DNA of 64,000 nucleotides from CADCVW01 sp964251385 (GTDB lineage: Bacteria > Pseudomonadota > Alphaproteobacteria > Sphingomonadales > Sphingomonadaceae). The DNA lies in NCBI GenBank assembly GCA_964251385.1, contig CAXUJK010000001.1, positions 310,001 to 374,000 on the forward strand. Reading direction: 5' to 3'. The notes beneath the pieces are model-generated. The model made no database searches and was not told the DNA's origin. It was given only the letters and a program-made list of their open reading frames with translations. Numbering within the stretch: the first letter of the stretch is position 1; each line of letters begins with the position of its first letter. The translations under genes were made by a program, and so were the position numbers. This document shows, piece by piece, positions 24,148 through 32,506 of this stretch.

Positions 24148-26039
24148 GCAGGCACCGTCTCTTCCAGCGCGCGATGGATCGCGGCTTCTATCTCGCCGAT
24201 CTTGAAGGGATGGCCGGTGACCTTGTTCAGCGGCCGCGCGTCGACCAGGAACTGGTCGCGAAGCAGCGTCTTGAGCTGACCGGTATTCATCTCGGGAACG
24301 AGAACTTGATCGTAAGACCTTAGCAATCCACCCAGATTTCTCGGCATCGGCCAGATATGGCGGATGTGAATATGCGACACGTCGCAGCCGTCGCGACGCG
24401 CGCGTCGGACCGCCTGATAGATCGGGCCATAGGTCGAACCCCAGCCGACGATCGCGAGCTTGCCCGCCGTCTCGCCGACCTCGACCGCCTGGTCCGGGAT
24501 GCTGTCGGCGACACCCAGCACCTTGTTGGCGCGGATGTCGGTCATGGCTTGATGGTTGGCCGGCGAGTAGTCGATGTGGCCGCTGCCCGCCGCTTTCTCG
24601 ATCCCGCCGATGCGGTGCATGAGGCCGGGGGTGCCCGGCTTGATCCAGATGCGCGCGAGCTTGGCGTCGCGCTTGTAGGGGTTCAAGCCTTCGCTCTGGT
24701 CCTCATGACCTTCGTAGAAGGTAACAGGAAAGGCCGCGTAGTCCTTCATATCGGGGACTTTCCACGGCTCGGCGGCGTTCGCGATGTAGCCATCGGTCAG
24801 CAGCATGACGGGCGTCATGTACTGCGTCGCGATCCGCACCGCTTCGATCGCGCAATCGAACGCGTCGGCGGGCGAACGCGCCGCGATCACCGGCATGGGC
24901 GCATCGCCGTTGCGGCCGTAGACGGCTTGATACAAATCGGACTGCTCGGTCTTAGTCGGCAGGCCCGTCGAAGGCCCGCCGCGTTGCGAGTTGATGATGA
25001 CGAGCGGCAGCTCGGTCATGATCGCCAGCCCCATCGCCTCGCCCTTGAGCGCGATGCCGGGTCCGGACGACGACGTGACGCCGAGCTGACCCGCATAGGA
25101 CGCACCGATCGCCGATCCGATCGCGGCAATCTCGTCCTCCGCCTGGAAGGTGGTGACACCGTATTCCTTGAGACGCGACAGATGATGGAGGATCGCGGAC
25201 GCGGGGGTGATCGGGTATCCGCCGAAGAACATTGGCAGGCCGGCGAGTTGCGCGCCCGCGACGAGGCCGATCGAGATCGCCTCCGCGCCCGTGACGGTGC
25301 GGTAGAGGCCGGGCTCCGCGGGCGCGGCGGCGATGCTGTGCTGCTTGAACTGGCCACCCAGTTCTGCCGTCTCGCCGTAGGCGTGACCCGCGTTCAGCGC
25401 CGCGACGTTCGCCTCGACCAACAAAGGCGACTTGGCGAACTTGGACGCGAGCCAGTCGACGATCGGCTTGCGATCCCGGTCGAACATCCACAACGCCAAA
25501 CCCAGCGTCCACATGTTCTTGCAGCGCAGAGCCTCCTTGTTGCCGAGCCCGAACGGCTTGACCGCGTCGAGCGTCTGCTGGCTGATGTTGAGGCGGATGA
25601 TTTGCCAGCGGTTCAGAGAGTCGTCGTCCAAGGGGTTGGAAACATAGCCCGCCTTGGTCAGGTTGCGCGTCGTAAACTCGCCTTCGTCGGCGATGATCAG
25701 GCCGCCGGGGCGCAGATGTTCCGCGTTCACTTTCAGCGCCGCCGGGTTCATCGCGACCAGGACGTCGGGTTCGTCGCCAGCCGTTTCGATCTGCGACGAC
25801 CCGAAATTGATCTGGAACGCGGACACCCCGAACGTCGTGCCCTGCGGCGCGCGGATCTCCGCGGGAAAGTCGGGAAAGGTCGCCAGGTCGTTGCCCGCGA
25901 GCGCCGTCGACAACGTGAACTGACCACCGGTGAGCTGCATGCCGTCGCCGCTGTCGCCCGCGAAACGCACCACGATCGCCTCCAGCGGCGGGTTGGCGGA
26001 GGCTTCTTGCGGGGTCAGGAGATGCGTCGCGGACGCCAT
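24144..26039 (-). CDS. korA: 2-oxoacid:ferredoxin oxidoreductase, fused gamma-alpha subunit (KorA type)
   Basis: A 631-residue fused subunit. The N-terminal gamma domain starts with VVRFAGDSGDGMQLTGGQFT and contains YPDFPAEIRAPQGT-like FPDFPAEIRAPQGTTFGVSA. The alpha domain begins near residue 240 with AISIGLVAGAQLAGLPMFFG then GYPITPASAILHHL and carries FQAEDEIAAIGSAIGASYAG. It pairs with the beta subunit downstream to form the CoA-acylating 2-oxoacid:ferredoxin oxidoreductase. The gene is divergent from an esterase gene with 64 bases between the starts. No ferredoxin gene lies beside it. Confidence 0.93.
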   Translation of the reverse strand: MASATHLLTPQEASANPPLEAIVVRFAGDSGDGMQLTGGQFTLSTALAGNDLATFPDFPAEIRAPQGTTFGVSAFQINFGSSQIETAGDEPDVLVAMNPAALKVNAEHLRPGGLIIADEGEFTTRNLTKAGYVSNPLDDDSLNRWQIIRLNISQQTLDAVKPFGLGNKEALRCKNMWTLGLALWMFDRDRKPIVDWLASKFAKSPLLVEANVAALNAGHAYGETAELGGQFKQHSIAAAPAEPGLYRTVTGAEAISIGLVAGAQLAGLPMFFGGYPITPASAILHHLSRLKEYGVTTFQAEDEIAAIGSAIGASYAGQLGVTSSSGPGIALKGEAMGLAIMTELPLVIINSQRGGPSTGLPTKTEQSDLYQAVYGRNGDAPMPVIAARSPADAFDCAIEAVRIATQYMTPVMLLTDGYIANAAEPWKVPDMKDYAAFPVTFYEGHEDQSEGLNPYKRDAKLARIWIKPGTPGLMHRIGGIEKAAGSGHIDYSPANHQAMTDIRANKVLGVADSIPDQAVEVGETAGKLAIVGWGSTYGPIYQAVRRARRDGCDVSHIHIRHIWPMPRNLGGLLRSYDQVLVPEMNTGQLKTLLRDQFLVDARPLNKVTGHPFKIGEIEAAIHRALEETVPA

Positions 26040-26103
26040 GGTCTTGAATTCCTCGTGCTATCCGTACCTAAGCGGCCCTCCCCTCCCCGGCAAGGAGCGC
26101 CGC

Positions 26104-27072
26104 GTGCCCGAACACATCGATCCGCCTGCCGAGGCGTACGTGCGGCCGGACGTGCGCGCGTTTCTCGATCACCTGAACGCGCTGCCCGGACCTCGGAGCC
26201 ATCAGGCCGGAGCAGTCGAGGCGCGCCGCATGGCGATCGCCGCGCGGCACGTCGCGGATGCGCCGGTCGGCGAGCTTGCGGTCATGCGCGACCTGTCGAT
26301 GTCGGGTCCGGAGGGTGAGCTCAAGCTCCGGCTCTACGACGCGCGGGCGGAACGCGGGGCCGACCCGATGGTGGTCTATTTCCACGGTGGCGGCTTCGTG
26401 ATCGGCGACCTCGAGACGCACGATCCGATCTGCGCGGAGATCGCGCGCGTGCTCGACATGCCCGTCGTCGCGGTCGACTACCGGCTCGCGCCCGAGCACC
26501 CTTGGCCCGCTGCACCCGACGATTGCGTCGCGGCAGCGCGATGGGTCGCAGGCAGCCCGGACGCGCTTGGCCGCGACGTTACCGGGCTGGTGCTCGCGGG
26601 CGACAGCGCGGGCGGCAACCTGGCGATCGTCGCATCGCTGGCGCTGCGCGACGCGCCCGCGGCGGTGCCGGTGATCGCGCAATGGCCGATCTACCCCGCG
26701 GCCGATCCGACAACGTATCATCCGAGCTTCGCGGATTTCTCGTCCGGTTACTTCCTGACCCTGGAAGGCATGATCTGGTTCGATCAGTGCTACGCGCCCG
26801 ACAAGGCCGATCCGCGCTATGCCCCGCTTGTCGTCGATCAGGCCGGCATGCCGCCGACGCTGGTTGTGACGTCGAGCCTCGACCCGATCCGCGACCAAGG
26901 CCGGGCCTATGCGGCGGCGTGCGTTAAGGCGGGCGTGCCGACGCTGTTCCATGAAGCACGCGGGCAGATCCACGGCTTTGTCAATTTTCGTAAAGCGATC
27001 CCCTCGTCCAACCAAGACGTCGCGCGCAGCTTGGCGTTGCTTCAGGTGCTGATCGGGCAAGGCGAATGGTAG
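26104..27072 (+). CDS. Alpha/beta hydrolase, HSL-family esterase
   Basis: A 322-residue hormone-sensitive-lipase-type esterase. VVYFHGGGFVIGDLETHDPI contains the HGGG oxyanion motif, VDYRLAPEHPWPAAPDD the family YRLAPE signature, LAGDSAGGNLAIVASLAL the nucleophile (GDSAGG), VTSSLDPIRDQGRAYAAA the acid and GQIHGFVNFRKAI the His. It hydrolyses short-chain acyl esters; the physiological substrate is unknown. The start is GTG 26104, six bases after AAGGAG. The longer open frame to 25930 overlaps the korA gene antisense. The stop lies seven bases inside the rppH gene, so the two are probably co-transcribed. Confidence 0.9.
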   Translation: MPEHIDPPAEAYVRPDVRAFLDHLNALPGPRSHQAGAVEARRMAIAARHVADAPVGELAVMRDLSMSGPEGELKLRLYDARAERGADPMVVYFHGGGFVIGDLETHDPICAEIARVLDMPVVAVDYRLAPEHPWPAAPDDCVAAARWVAGSPDALGRDVTGLVLAGDSAGGNLAIVASLALRDAPAAVPVIAQWPIYPAADPTTYHPSFADFSSGYFLTLEGMIWFDQCYAPDKADPRYAPLVVDQAGMPPTLVVTSSLDPIRDQGRAYAAACVKAGVPTLFHEARGQIHGFVNFRKAIPSSNQDVARSLALLQVLIGQGEW

Positions 27073-27536
27073 CCGACCTGCCCTACCGCCCGGCGGCCGG
27101 TGTCATGCTGCTCAATGCGCAAGGCAAGGTCTGGGTGGGGCAGCGGCTCGATTCGGTCGCCGAGGCCTGGCAGATGCCGCAGGGCGGGCTGGACCCCGGC
27201 GAGGACGCGGAAGCCGGCGCGTTGCGCGAATTGGAGGAGGAGACGGGCATTTCGCGCGAGCTCGTCGAGGTGATTGCGCGGTCGCGTGACGAGCTCAGCT
27301 ACGATCTTCCAGACGAGCTGATCGGCAAGTTGTGGCGGGGCAAGTGGCGGGGGCAGCGGCAGAGCTGGTTTTTGATGCGGTTCCTTGGCGAGGATGCGGA
27401 CGTGCGGATCGACACGGCCGAGCCCGAGTTCGGCGCGTGGCGATGGGTCGAGCCGGCGGCGGTTCCATCGCTGATCGTTCCGTTCAAGAAGGTGTTGTAT
27501 GAGGCGGTGTGCGCGGAGTTCGCGGAGTGGCTTTGA
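27066..27536 (+). CDS. rppH: RNA pyrophosphohydrolase (Nudix)
   Basis: A 156-residue Nudix hydrolase. The opening LPYRPAAGVMLLNAQGKVWV is diagnostic of RppH, and the Nudix box GGLDPGEDAEAGALRELEEE followed by TGI has all metal-binding Glu residues. W-R-G-K-x-R-G-Q-R-Q-S-W-F, with FEGEDADV-like LGEDADVRI, completes the pattern. RppH removes pyrophosphate from 5' triphosphorylated RNA to trigger decay; in alphaproteobacteria it was first named IalA/NudH. It overlaps the upstream esterase gene by seven bases. Confidence 0.94.
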   Translation: MVADLPYRPAAGVMLLNAQGKVWVGQRLDSVAEAWQMPQGGLDPGEDAEAGALRELEEETGISRELVEVIARSRDELSYDLPDELIGKLWRGKWRGQRQSWFLMRFLGEDADVRIDTAEPEFGAWRWVEPAAVPSLIVPFKKVLYEAVCAEFAEWL

Positions 27537-27563
27537 CCCTTCGGGCGAGCTAGAGCCGCGACG

Positions 27564-28784
27564 ATGGACGGGTTGAACAGGGCGGAGCGTGACGCGGTCG
27601 CGGCGGCGGGCGCCGAACCAATGCTGGAGCAGGTGCGGGAATGGGCCGCGATCAACAGCGGTTCGCGTAATCTTGCCGGGCTGGAGCGGATGGCGGGCGT
27701 GTATGCGCAAGCTTTCGGGGTGCTCGGCGACGTGGTGCTCGTAGAGGCAGATCCGGTCGAAGCAATGGACGCGGACGGTGCGCTGCAGCCTCTGGCGCAC
27801 GGGCGCAACCTGCATTTGCGGGTAAGGCCGAACGCGCGGGTGCAACTGCTTCTCACGGGCCACATGGACACTGTCTACGGCGCGGATCACGCATTTCAGG
27901 AGGCCGGGTGGCGTCAAGACGGCGGCCTGGGCGGACCGGGCGTCGCCGACATGAAAGGCGGCATTGCGGTCATGCTCGCCGCGCTCAAAGCAGCCGAAGC
28001 ATCGCCGGTGGCGGCCAGCTTCGGGTACGAGGTCGTGATAAACAGCGACGAGGAAGTCGGGTCGCCCGGCTCGGCGGCGCTGATTGCGTCCGCCGCGCGC
28101 GGCAAACAGGCGGCGTTGACGTACGAACCGGCGGCGCGGCCGGATGGAACTCTCGCGGGCGCGCGTCCGGGGTCGGGCAACTTCTCGATCTTCGTGCACG
28201 GACGCCCCGCGCATGCGGGGCGCAATCCCCAGGACGGGCGCAACGCGGTGGTGGCGGCGGCCGATCTGGCGGTGCGGCTGGCGGGGGCGGCGCGGCCCGG
28301 GCTCAGCGTCAATCCGGCGCGGATCGAGGGGGGTGGCCCGAACAACGTGGTGCCGGACCGGGCGCTGCTACGGGTGAATCTGCGGCCCTCGACCGTGGAG
28401 GATCAGGCGGCGGCCGAGGCGGTGCTTGCCGCGGCCGTGGCGGCGGTGGCGCGGGATCATGATGTGTCGATCAGTTCGCACGGAGTCTTCGGACGTCCGC
28501 CGAAACCTTTGACCGAGCAGGCGGAAGAGCTGTTCGGGTTGGTTCGCGATTGTGGTGCCGCGTTGGGGCAGACGATCGCCTGGGCGCCTTCGGGCGGGGT
28601 CTGCGATGGGAACAACATCTCAGGCTGCGGAGTGCCGGTGGTGGATACGATGGGGGTGCGCGGGGGTGCGATCCATTCGATGGACGAGTATCTGATCGTG
28701 GACAGCCTGGCCGAACGTGCGGCGCTGTCCGCGTTGACGATCATGCGGTTGGCCCAAGGTCATCCGACGGCAACGCGCGCGTGA
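27564..28784 (+). CDS. M20-family metallohydrolase, first gene of an astAB cluster
   Basis: A 406-residue M20 (carboxypeptidase G2/ArgE-like) zinc hydrolase. LLTGHMDTVYGADHAF carries the first ligand and Asp, GGPGVADMKGGIAVMLAALK the bridging Asp, INSDEEVGSPGS the catalytic Glu pair and FVHGRPAHAGRNPQDGRNAV the dimerisation-domain His. Near the end, GGAIHSMDEYL supplies the last His. Its stop overlaps the astA start (GTGA), placing it in the arginine succinyltransferase operon. It might perform a deacylation step there, for example on N-succinylglutamate, in place of AstE; this is inference from context. Confidence 0.85.
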   Translation: MDGLNRAERDAVAAAGAEPMLEQVREWAAINSGSRNLAGLERMAGVYAQAFGVLGDVVLVEADPVEAMDADGALQPLAHGRNLHLRVRPNARVQLLLTGHMDTVYGADHAFQEAGWRQDGGLGGPGVADMKGGIAVMLAALKAAEASPVAASFGYEVVINSDEEVGSPGSAALIASAARGKQAALTYEPAARPDGTLAGARPGSGNFSIFVHGRPAHAGRNPQDGRNAVVAAADLAVRLAGAARPGLSVNPARIEGGGPNNVVPDRALLRVNLRPSTVEDQAAAEAVLAAAVAAVARDHDVSISSHGVFGRPPKPLTEQAEELFGLVRDCGAALGQTIAWAPSGGVCDGNNISGCGVPVVDTMGVRGGAIHSMDEYLIVDSLAERAALSALTIMRLAQGHPTATRA

Positions 28785-29794
28785 GCTTTCGTGTTCGCCC
28801 GGCCCGCAACGAGGATTTCGACGCAATCTACGAGATGGCGAAGCTGACGGGGGGCGGGTTCACCAATCTGCCGCCGGATCGGGGAACGCTCGTCGAGAAG
28901 CTGCTCAAGTCCGAAGCCGCGTTCGGCAAGGAGGCGGACGCGCCGGGGAACGACCTGTTCATGCTCGTGCTCGAGAATGCCGAAACGGGGCAGGTGCGCG
29001 GCACGTGCCAGATCTTTTCGAAGGTCGGCGCGGACTGGCCCTTCTACAGCTACAGGCTGACGACGATGACGCAGACGTCGAAGGCGCTGGACCGGACCTT
29101 TCGCGCCGAACTGTTGACGTTGGTGACGGACCTTGAAGGATCGTCCGAGGTCGGCGGGCTGTTCCTCCATCCCGGCGAGCGCGCGGGGGGCCTTGGCATG
29201 TTGCTCGCCCGGTCGCGATACCTGTTCATGCGGCTGCATCGCAAGCGCTTCGCCGATCGCGTCATCGCCGAGCTGCGTGGCGTTATCGACGAGGCGGGCA
29301 GCTCGCCCTTCTGGGACGGGCTTGCCGGCAAATTCTTCGACATGAATTTCCAGACCGCGGACGAGTTGAATGCGTCCCACGGCAACCAGTTCATCGCCGA
29401 TCTGATGCCCAAGACGCCGATCTATACCGCGTTGCTGTCCGAGGCGGCGCGCGCGGTGATGGCGTTGCCGCATCCGTCGGGGCGCGCGGCGATGCGGATG
29501 CTGGAGCGCGAGGGGTTCAAGTACGAACGCCATGTCGACATCTTCGACGGCGGCCCGACGATGCAGGCCAAGACGGACGAGGTCCGCACGATCCGGGACG
29601 CGCGACCCGTCGTCGCGTCCGAAGTGGCCGCGGGCGGCAAGCCGGCGCTGCTCGCGTGCGGGGAGTTGAAGGGTTTCGTCGCGTGCTACGGCGCGGTGGG
29701 GCCGATCAAGGCGGGCGCGGCAACGATCGAGCCCCGCGCGGCGGACCTGCTCAACATCCGCGCGGGCGAAAGCTTTTTGCGCATGGACCGGTAG
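28781..29794 (+). CDS. astA: Arginine N-succinyltransferase
   Basis: A 337-residue GNAT-fold enzyme that transfers succinyl from succinyl-CoA to the alpha-amino group of L-arginine, the first step of the ammonia-producing AST pathway. FRVRPARNEDFDAIYEMAKL, GGGFTNLPPDRGTLVEKL, GGLFLHPGERAGGLGMLLAR and FWDGLAGKFFDMNFQTADEL are AstA family segments. The start is GTG 28781, overlapping the M20 stop; the longer frame from 28550 is a shadow. The stop TAG is immediately followed by the GTG of astB. Confidence 0.93.
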   Translation: MSFRVRPARNEDFDAIYEMAKLTGGGFTNLPPDRGTLVEKLLKSEAAFGKEADAPGNDLFMLVLENAETGQVRGTCQIFSKVGADWPFYSYRLTTMTQTSKALDRTFRAELLTLVTDLEGSSEVGGLFLHPGERAGGLGMLLARSRYLFMRLHRKRFADRVIAELRGVIDEAGSSPFWDGLAGKFFDMNFQTADELNASHGNQFIADLMPKTPIYTALLSEAARAVMALPHPSGRAAMRMLEREGFKYERHVDIFDGGPTMQAKTDEVRTIRDARPVVASEVAAGGKPALLACGELKGFVACYGAVGPIKAGAATIEPRAADLLNIRAGESFLRMDR

Positions 29795-31036
29795 GTGCTG
29801 CGCGAGATCAACTTCGACGGGATCATCGGGCCGAGTCACAATTATGCGGGGCTGAGTTTCGGCAACTTGGCCGCGACGCGAAACGCGGGCGCGGTGGCGC
29901 ATCCGAAGGCGGCGGCGCTGGAGGGGATTGCGAAGATGCGGGCAAACCTGGCGCTTGGCCTCGCGCAGGGGGTGCTGATGCCGCTCGCGCGGCCGAACCG
30001 CGAGTGGCTCGCGGCGCTCGGCACGGACGTGGCGGGCGCGTCGGACACGATCCGGGCGAACGCGATGTCGGCGTCCGCGATGTGGGCTGCGAACGCGGCC
30101 ACCGTGTCGCCCGCGCCGGACACGGCGGACGGGCGGTGTCATCTGACCGTCGCCAATTTGCGCACGATGCCGCATCGCAGCCACGAAGCGGCGGGAACCG
30201 AAGCGCAGTTGCGCGTCGCGTTCGCCGATCCGTCGTTCGTCGTTCACTCAGCCCTGCCGCACGCCTTCGGGGACGAAGGCGCGGCCAATCACATGCGGAT
30301 CGGCCCGGCGCATGGCGAGGCCGCGGCGGAGGTCTTCGTGTACGGCGTAGGCGGGGGCCCCTTCCCCGCGCGTCAGCATCTGGAGGCGAGCCAGGCCGTG
30401 GCGCGACTGCACGGACTCGACCGGCCCCTGTTCGCGCGGCAGTCGGAGGCGGCGATCGCGGCGGGGGCGTTTCACAACGACGTGGTCGCGGTGGCGAACG
30501 AACGCGTGCTGTTCGCGCACGAGCAGGCTTTCCACGATCCCGCCGCCTTGTACGGCGACCTGCGCGCGCGGGTGCCGGACGTCGCCATCGTCGAGGTCCC
30601 CGCGTCTCAGGTCGGCCTGCAGGATGCGGTTTCGAGCTATTTGTTCAACGCGCAGCTTGTGACGTTGCCGGACGGATCGGCGACTTTGATCCTGCCGGCG
30701 GAAGCACGGGAAAACGTGGCTGTGTGGGCTTGGCTGCAGCGAATGATCGCGGGCAACGGGCCGATCCGCAGGCTTGAGGTCGTCGATGTGCGACAGTCGA
30801 TGGCAAACGGCGGCGGGCCCGCGTGCCTCAGGCTACGCGTCGTCGCCGATCCGGCTACCGTCGACCCGCGGTTCATGGTGGATGGGGCGAAGCTCGATCA
30901 AATCGCGCGCGTCGTGGAAGCGGGTTGGCCGGAGTCGCTGGCGTCGGATGACCTGCGCGATGCCGGTCTGGTCGCGCGGATCGAGGCCGCGCGGGTGGCG
31001 CTGCTGAACGCGCTCGAGTTGCCTGAGCTTCTGTGA
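29795..31036 (+). CDS. astB: N-succinylarginine dihydrolase
   Basis: A 413-residue AstB of the guanidino-group-modifying superfamily. It hydrolyses N2-succinylarginine to N2-succinylornithine, CO2 and two NH3. NFDGIIGPSHNYAGLSFGN at the N-terminus, VANLRTMPHRSHEAAGTEAQ-type middle, AFHNDVVAVANERVLFAHEQ and the C-terminal NGGGPACLRLRVV with the putative nucleophilic Cys are all as in the family. GTG start directly abuts the astA stop. No astC, astD or astE follows; the gene ends at a palindromic repeat and a convergent gene. Confidence 0.94.
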   Translation: MLREINFDGIIGPSHNYAGLSFGNLAATRNAGAVAHPKAAALEGIAKMRANLALGLAQGVLMPLARPNREWLAALGTDVAGASDTIRANAMSASAMWAANAATVSPAPDTADGRCHLTVANLRTMPHRSHEAAGTEAQLRVAFADPSFVVHSALPHAFGDEGAANHMRIGPAHGEAAAEVFVYGVGGGPFPARQHLEASQAVARLHGLDRPLFARQSEAAIAAGAFHNDVVAVANERVLFAHEQAFHDPAALYGDLRARVPDVAIVEVPASQVGLQDAVSSYLFNAQLVTLPDGSATLILPAEARENVAVWAWLQRMIAGNGPIRRLEVVDVRQSMANGGGPACLRLRVVADPATVDPRFMVDGAKLDQIARVVEAGWPESLASDDLRDAGLVARIEAARVALLNALELPELL

Positions 31037-31041
31037 AACCC

Positions 31042-31129
31042 CGTCATCCCGGCGGAGGCCGGGATCTAAACAAGTCTCAACTGCCAGCAGATGCAATCTC
31101 CTGAGATTCCGACATGCGCCGGGATGACG
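31042..31129. repeat. Dispersed palindromic repeat, copy 2 of 3
   Basis: An 88-base element opening with CGTCATCCCGGCGGAGGCCG and closing with GCGCCGGGATGACG, with GGGATCT near the left end and GAGATTCC near the right. It occupies most of the gap between the convergent astB and Pgl-fold genes. It belongs to the same family as 21764-21850 and 39871-39958. Confidence 0.82.
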
Positions 31130-31144
31130 TGCGCTGGAGCGTTC

Positions 31145-31747
31145 CTAGTTCGCGCTCCACAGGATGTCGGCGTCGACGTCCATGTCGGCCAGGATGCGGC
31201 CGATCGGCGCGCGGGAAAGCGGGCCGTCTTCGATCGCGCGTTCGGCGGCGGCGCGGCCGACGGGTCCGCGACCGACGATCATGAGCGACCGCGTGCCCTC
31301 GAACGCGGCTTTCGTGAGGGTCATGCCGTTCGGCGTGGAGACGGCGCGGCGCCCGCGTGGGCCCGCGATCGCGGCTTCGTAAGCAGGACCGTTGCCCATG
31401 CCCGCGACCGCGCCGTCGTCTCGCGCTTCCAGAACGACGAGATCGAACGGGCTGGCGGCGTTCGCGAGTTCGGAGCCGTCCAGCGCGATCAGCGTCGCGC
31501 CCCTCGCGACCAGCGGCGCCAGCGCGTCGCCCGCGCCGTCGGTGGGGACGATCGTGACCTTGGCCCAGTCGGTTTCGGTACCCGCCAGTTCATTCGCGAC
31601 GCTTGCGCCTGTCGATCCCGTCGGCAGCGCGACGATCGCGTCGCCCCGGGCTTCAAGCGCGGACGCGATGACGAAGCCGATGTCGTCGGCGGCCTGCCCC
31701 GCGAGGCTGGCGAGATCTTCGAAGTCCCACCATTCGACTTCGATCAT
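31145..31747 (-). CDS. Diverged 6-phosphogluconolactonase/NagB-fold protein
   Basis: A 200-residue protein resembling sphingomonad 6-phosphogluconolactonases. WWDFEDLASLAGQAADDIGF, VIASALEARGDAIVALPTGS and KVTIVPTDGAGDALAPLVAR follow the Pgl/NagB fold. However, the phosphosugar loop (usually PGG-x-T/S-P) is PTGSTGASV, and the segment after VPTD, usually D-E-R-x-V with a downstream S-N, is GAGDALAPL. The catalytic DER-type residues seem absent, so enzymatic activity is doubtful. A regulatory or altered-substrate role is possible. Length is slightly below the usual 220-240. Confidence 0.6.
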   Translation of the reverse strand: MIEVEWWDFEDLASLAGQAADDIGFVIASALEARGDAIVALPTGSTGASVANELAGTETDWAKVTIVPTDGAGDALAPLVARGATLIALDGSELANAASPFDLVVLEARDDGAVAGMGNGPAYEAAIAGPRGRRAVSTPNGMTLTKAAFEGTRSLMIVGRGPVGRAAAERAIEDGPLSRAPIGRILADMDVDADILWSAN

Positions 31748-31787
31748 GGTCGCCGCTCTCTATTGGAAGAGTTGGGATGTGAAGATT

Positions 31788-31864
31788 TGGTGCGCCCGGA
31801 GCGATTCGAACGCCCGGCCCTCAGATTCGTAGTCTGATGCTCTATCCAGCTGAGCTACGGGCGC
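31788..31864 (-). tRNA. tRNA-Arg (anticodon ACG)
   Basis: Minus-strand 77-nt cloverleaf. The acceptor stem starts GCGCCCG at 31864 and pairs with CGGGCGC near the 3' end; the anticodon stem-loop is CAGACTACGAATCTG with anticodon ACG, and the T arm contains TTCGAAT. The encoded CCA lies at 31790-31788. The ACG anticodon, usually modified to ICG, reads CGU/CGC/CGA. Confidence 0.95.
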
Positions 31865-31954
31865 ATTGAAGGGCGCGGCATACCGTGGCCCAATGCGGGG
31901 TGCAACCCTGGTGTGCGACGTTGCCGCATGCTTCGGTGCCGCCTAGACGAGGCC

Positions 31955-32455
31955 ATGCGCGTCCTTCTTCTCGCTTTGCCGCTGGCGCTTTGCGCGTGCC
32001 TGGACCGGGGGGAATATCCGTCGCTCAAGCCGCGCGCGTTCGAGCGGGCGGGCGGGCCCGTCGACCCGCCCGCCCCGCCCCCGGCTCCGCCCGTGCGTCC
32101 TGAGCTGGCCGCGCGCGTCGCCGCGCTTGTCGCGCAGGCGCGCGAGGGGCAGAGCGCGTTCGCGGCCGAGCTTGCGCGTATGCGGTCCGCGATCGCGGGT
32201 GCGGGACCCGCGGACAGCGAGAGCTGGATCGCCGCGCAGACGGCCTTGTCCGGGCTGGATGCGCGCCGCGCGGCGAGCACGAACGCGGCCGCCGAGCTCG
32301 ACGCGCTCAATCTGTCGGGGGTCGACGCGGCGGGATTGCGCCTGGGCGACAACGATTTCGCGGCGATCCGCGCTGCGGCGGAACGGGTGCAGGCGATGGT
32401 GGAGGCGCAGAACGATCAGATCGCTGCGCTCGGCGGGTCCCTGGCTGCGCCTTAG
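31955..32455 (+). CDS. Small lipoprotein with helical C-terminal region, function unknown
   Basis: A 166-residue predicted lipoprotein. MRVLLLALPLALCACLDRGE gives signal and lipobox (LCAC); a Pro-rich linker (VDPPAPPPAPPVRPELA) follows, then an Ala-rich, largely helical domain suited to a coiled coil (ELAARVAALVAQAREGQSAF). The ATG at 31955 with upstream CGAGG is chosen over a frame start at 31913. I recognise the general type, small Pro-rich sphingomonad lipoproteins, but no function. It lies between tRNA-Arg and the convergent spermidine-synthase-like gene. Confidence 0.75.
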   Translation: MRVLLLALPLALCACLDRGEYPSLKPRAFERAGGPVDPPAPPPAPPVRPELAARVAALVAQAREGQSAFAAELARMRSAIAGAGPADSESWIAAQTALSGLDARRAASTNAAAELDALNLSGVDAAGLRLGDNDFAAIRAAAERVQAMVEAQNDQIAALGGSLAAP

Positions 32456-32506
32456 AGACTATGCAAGTTCGGTGTTCCCCGGCGAGCCGGCCTTTTCTGG
32501 CAGGCG

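Noticed and set aside
24357..26318. A 653-residue plus-strand open frame over korA
   Set aside because: Translation is Arg/Asp repeats without any domain; korA occupies the opposite strand with full family motifs.
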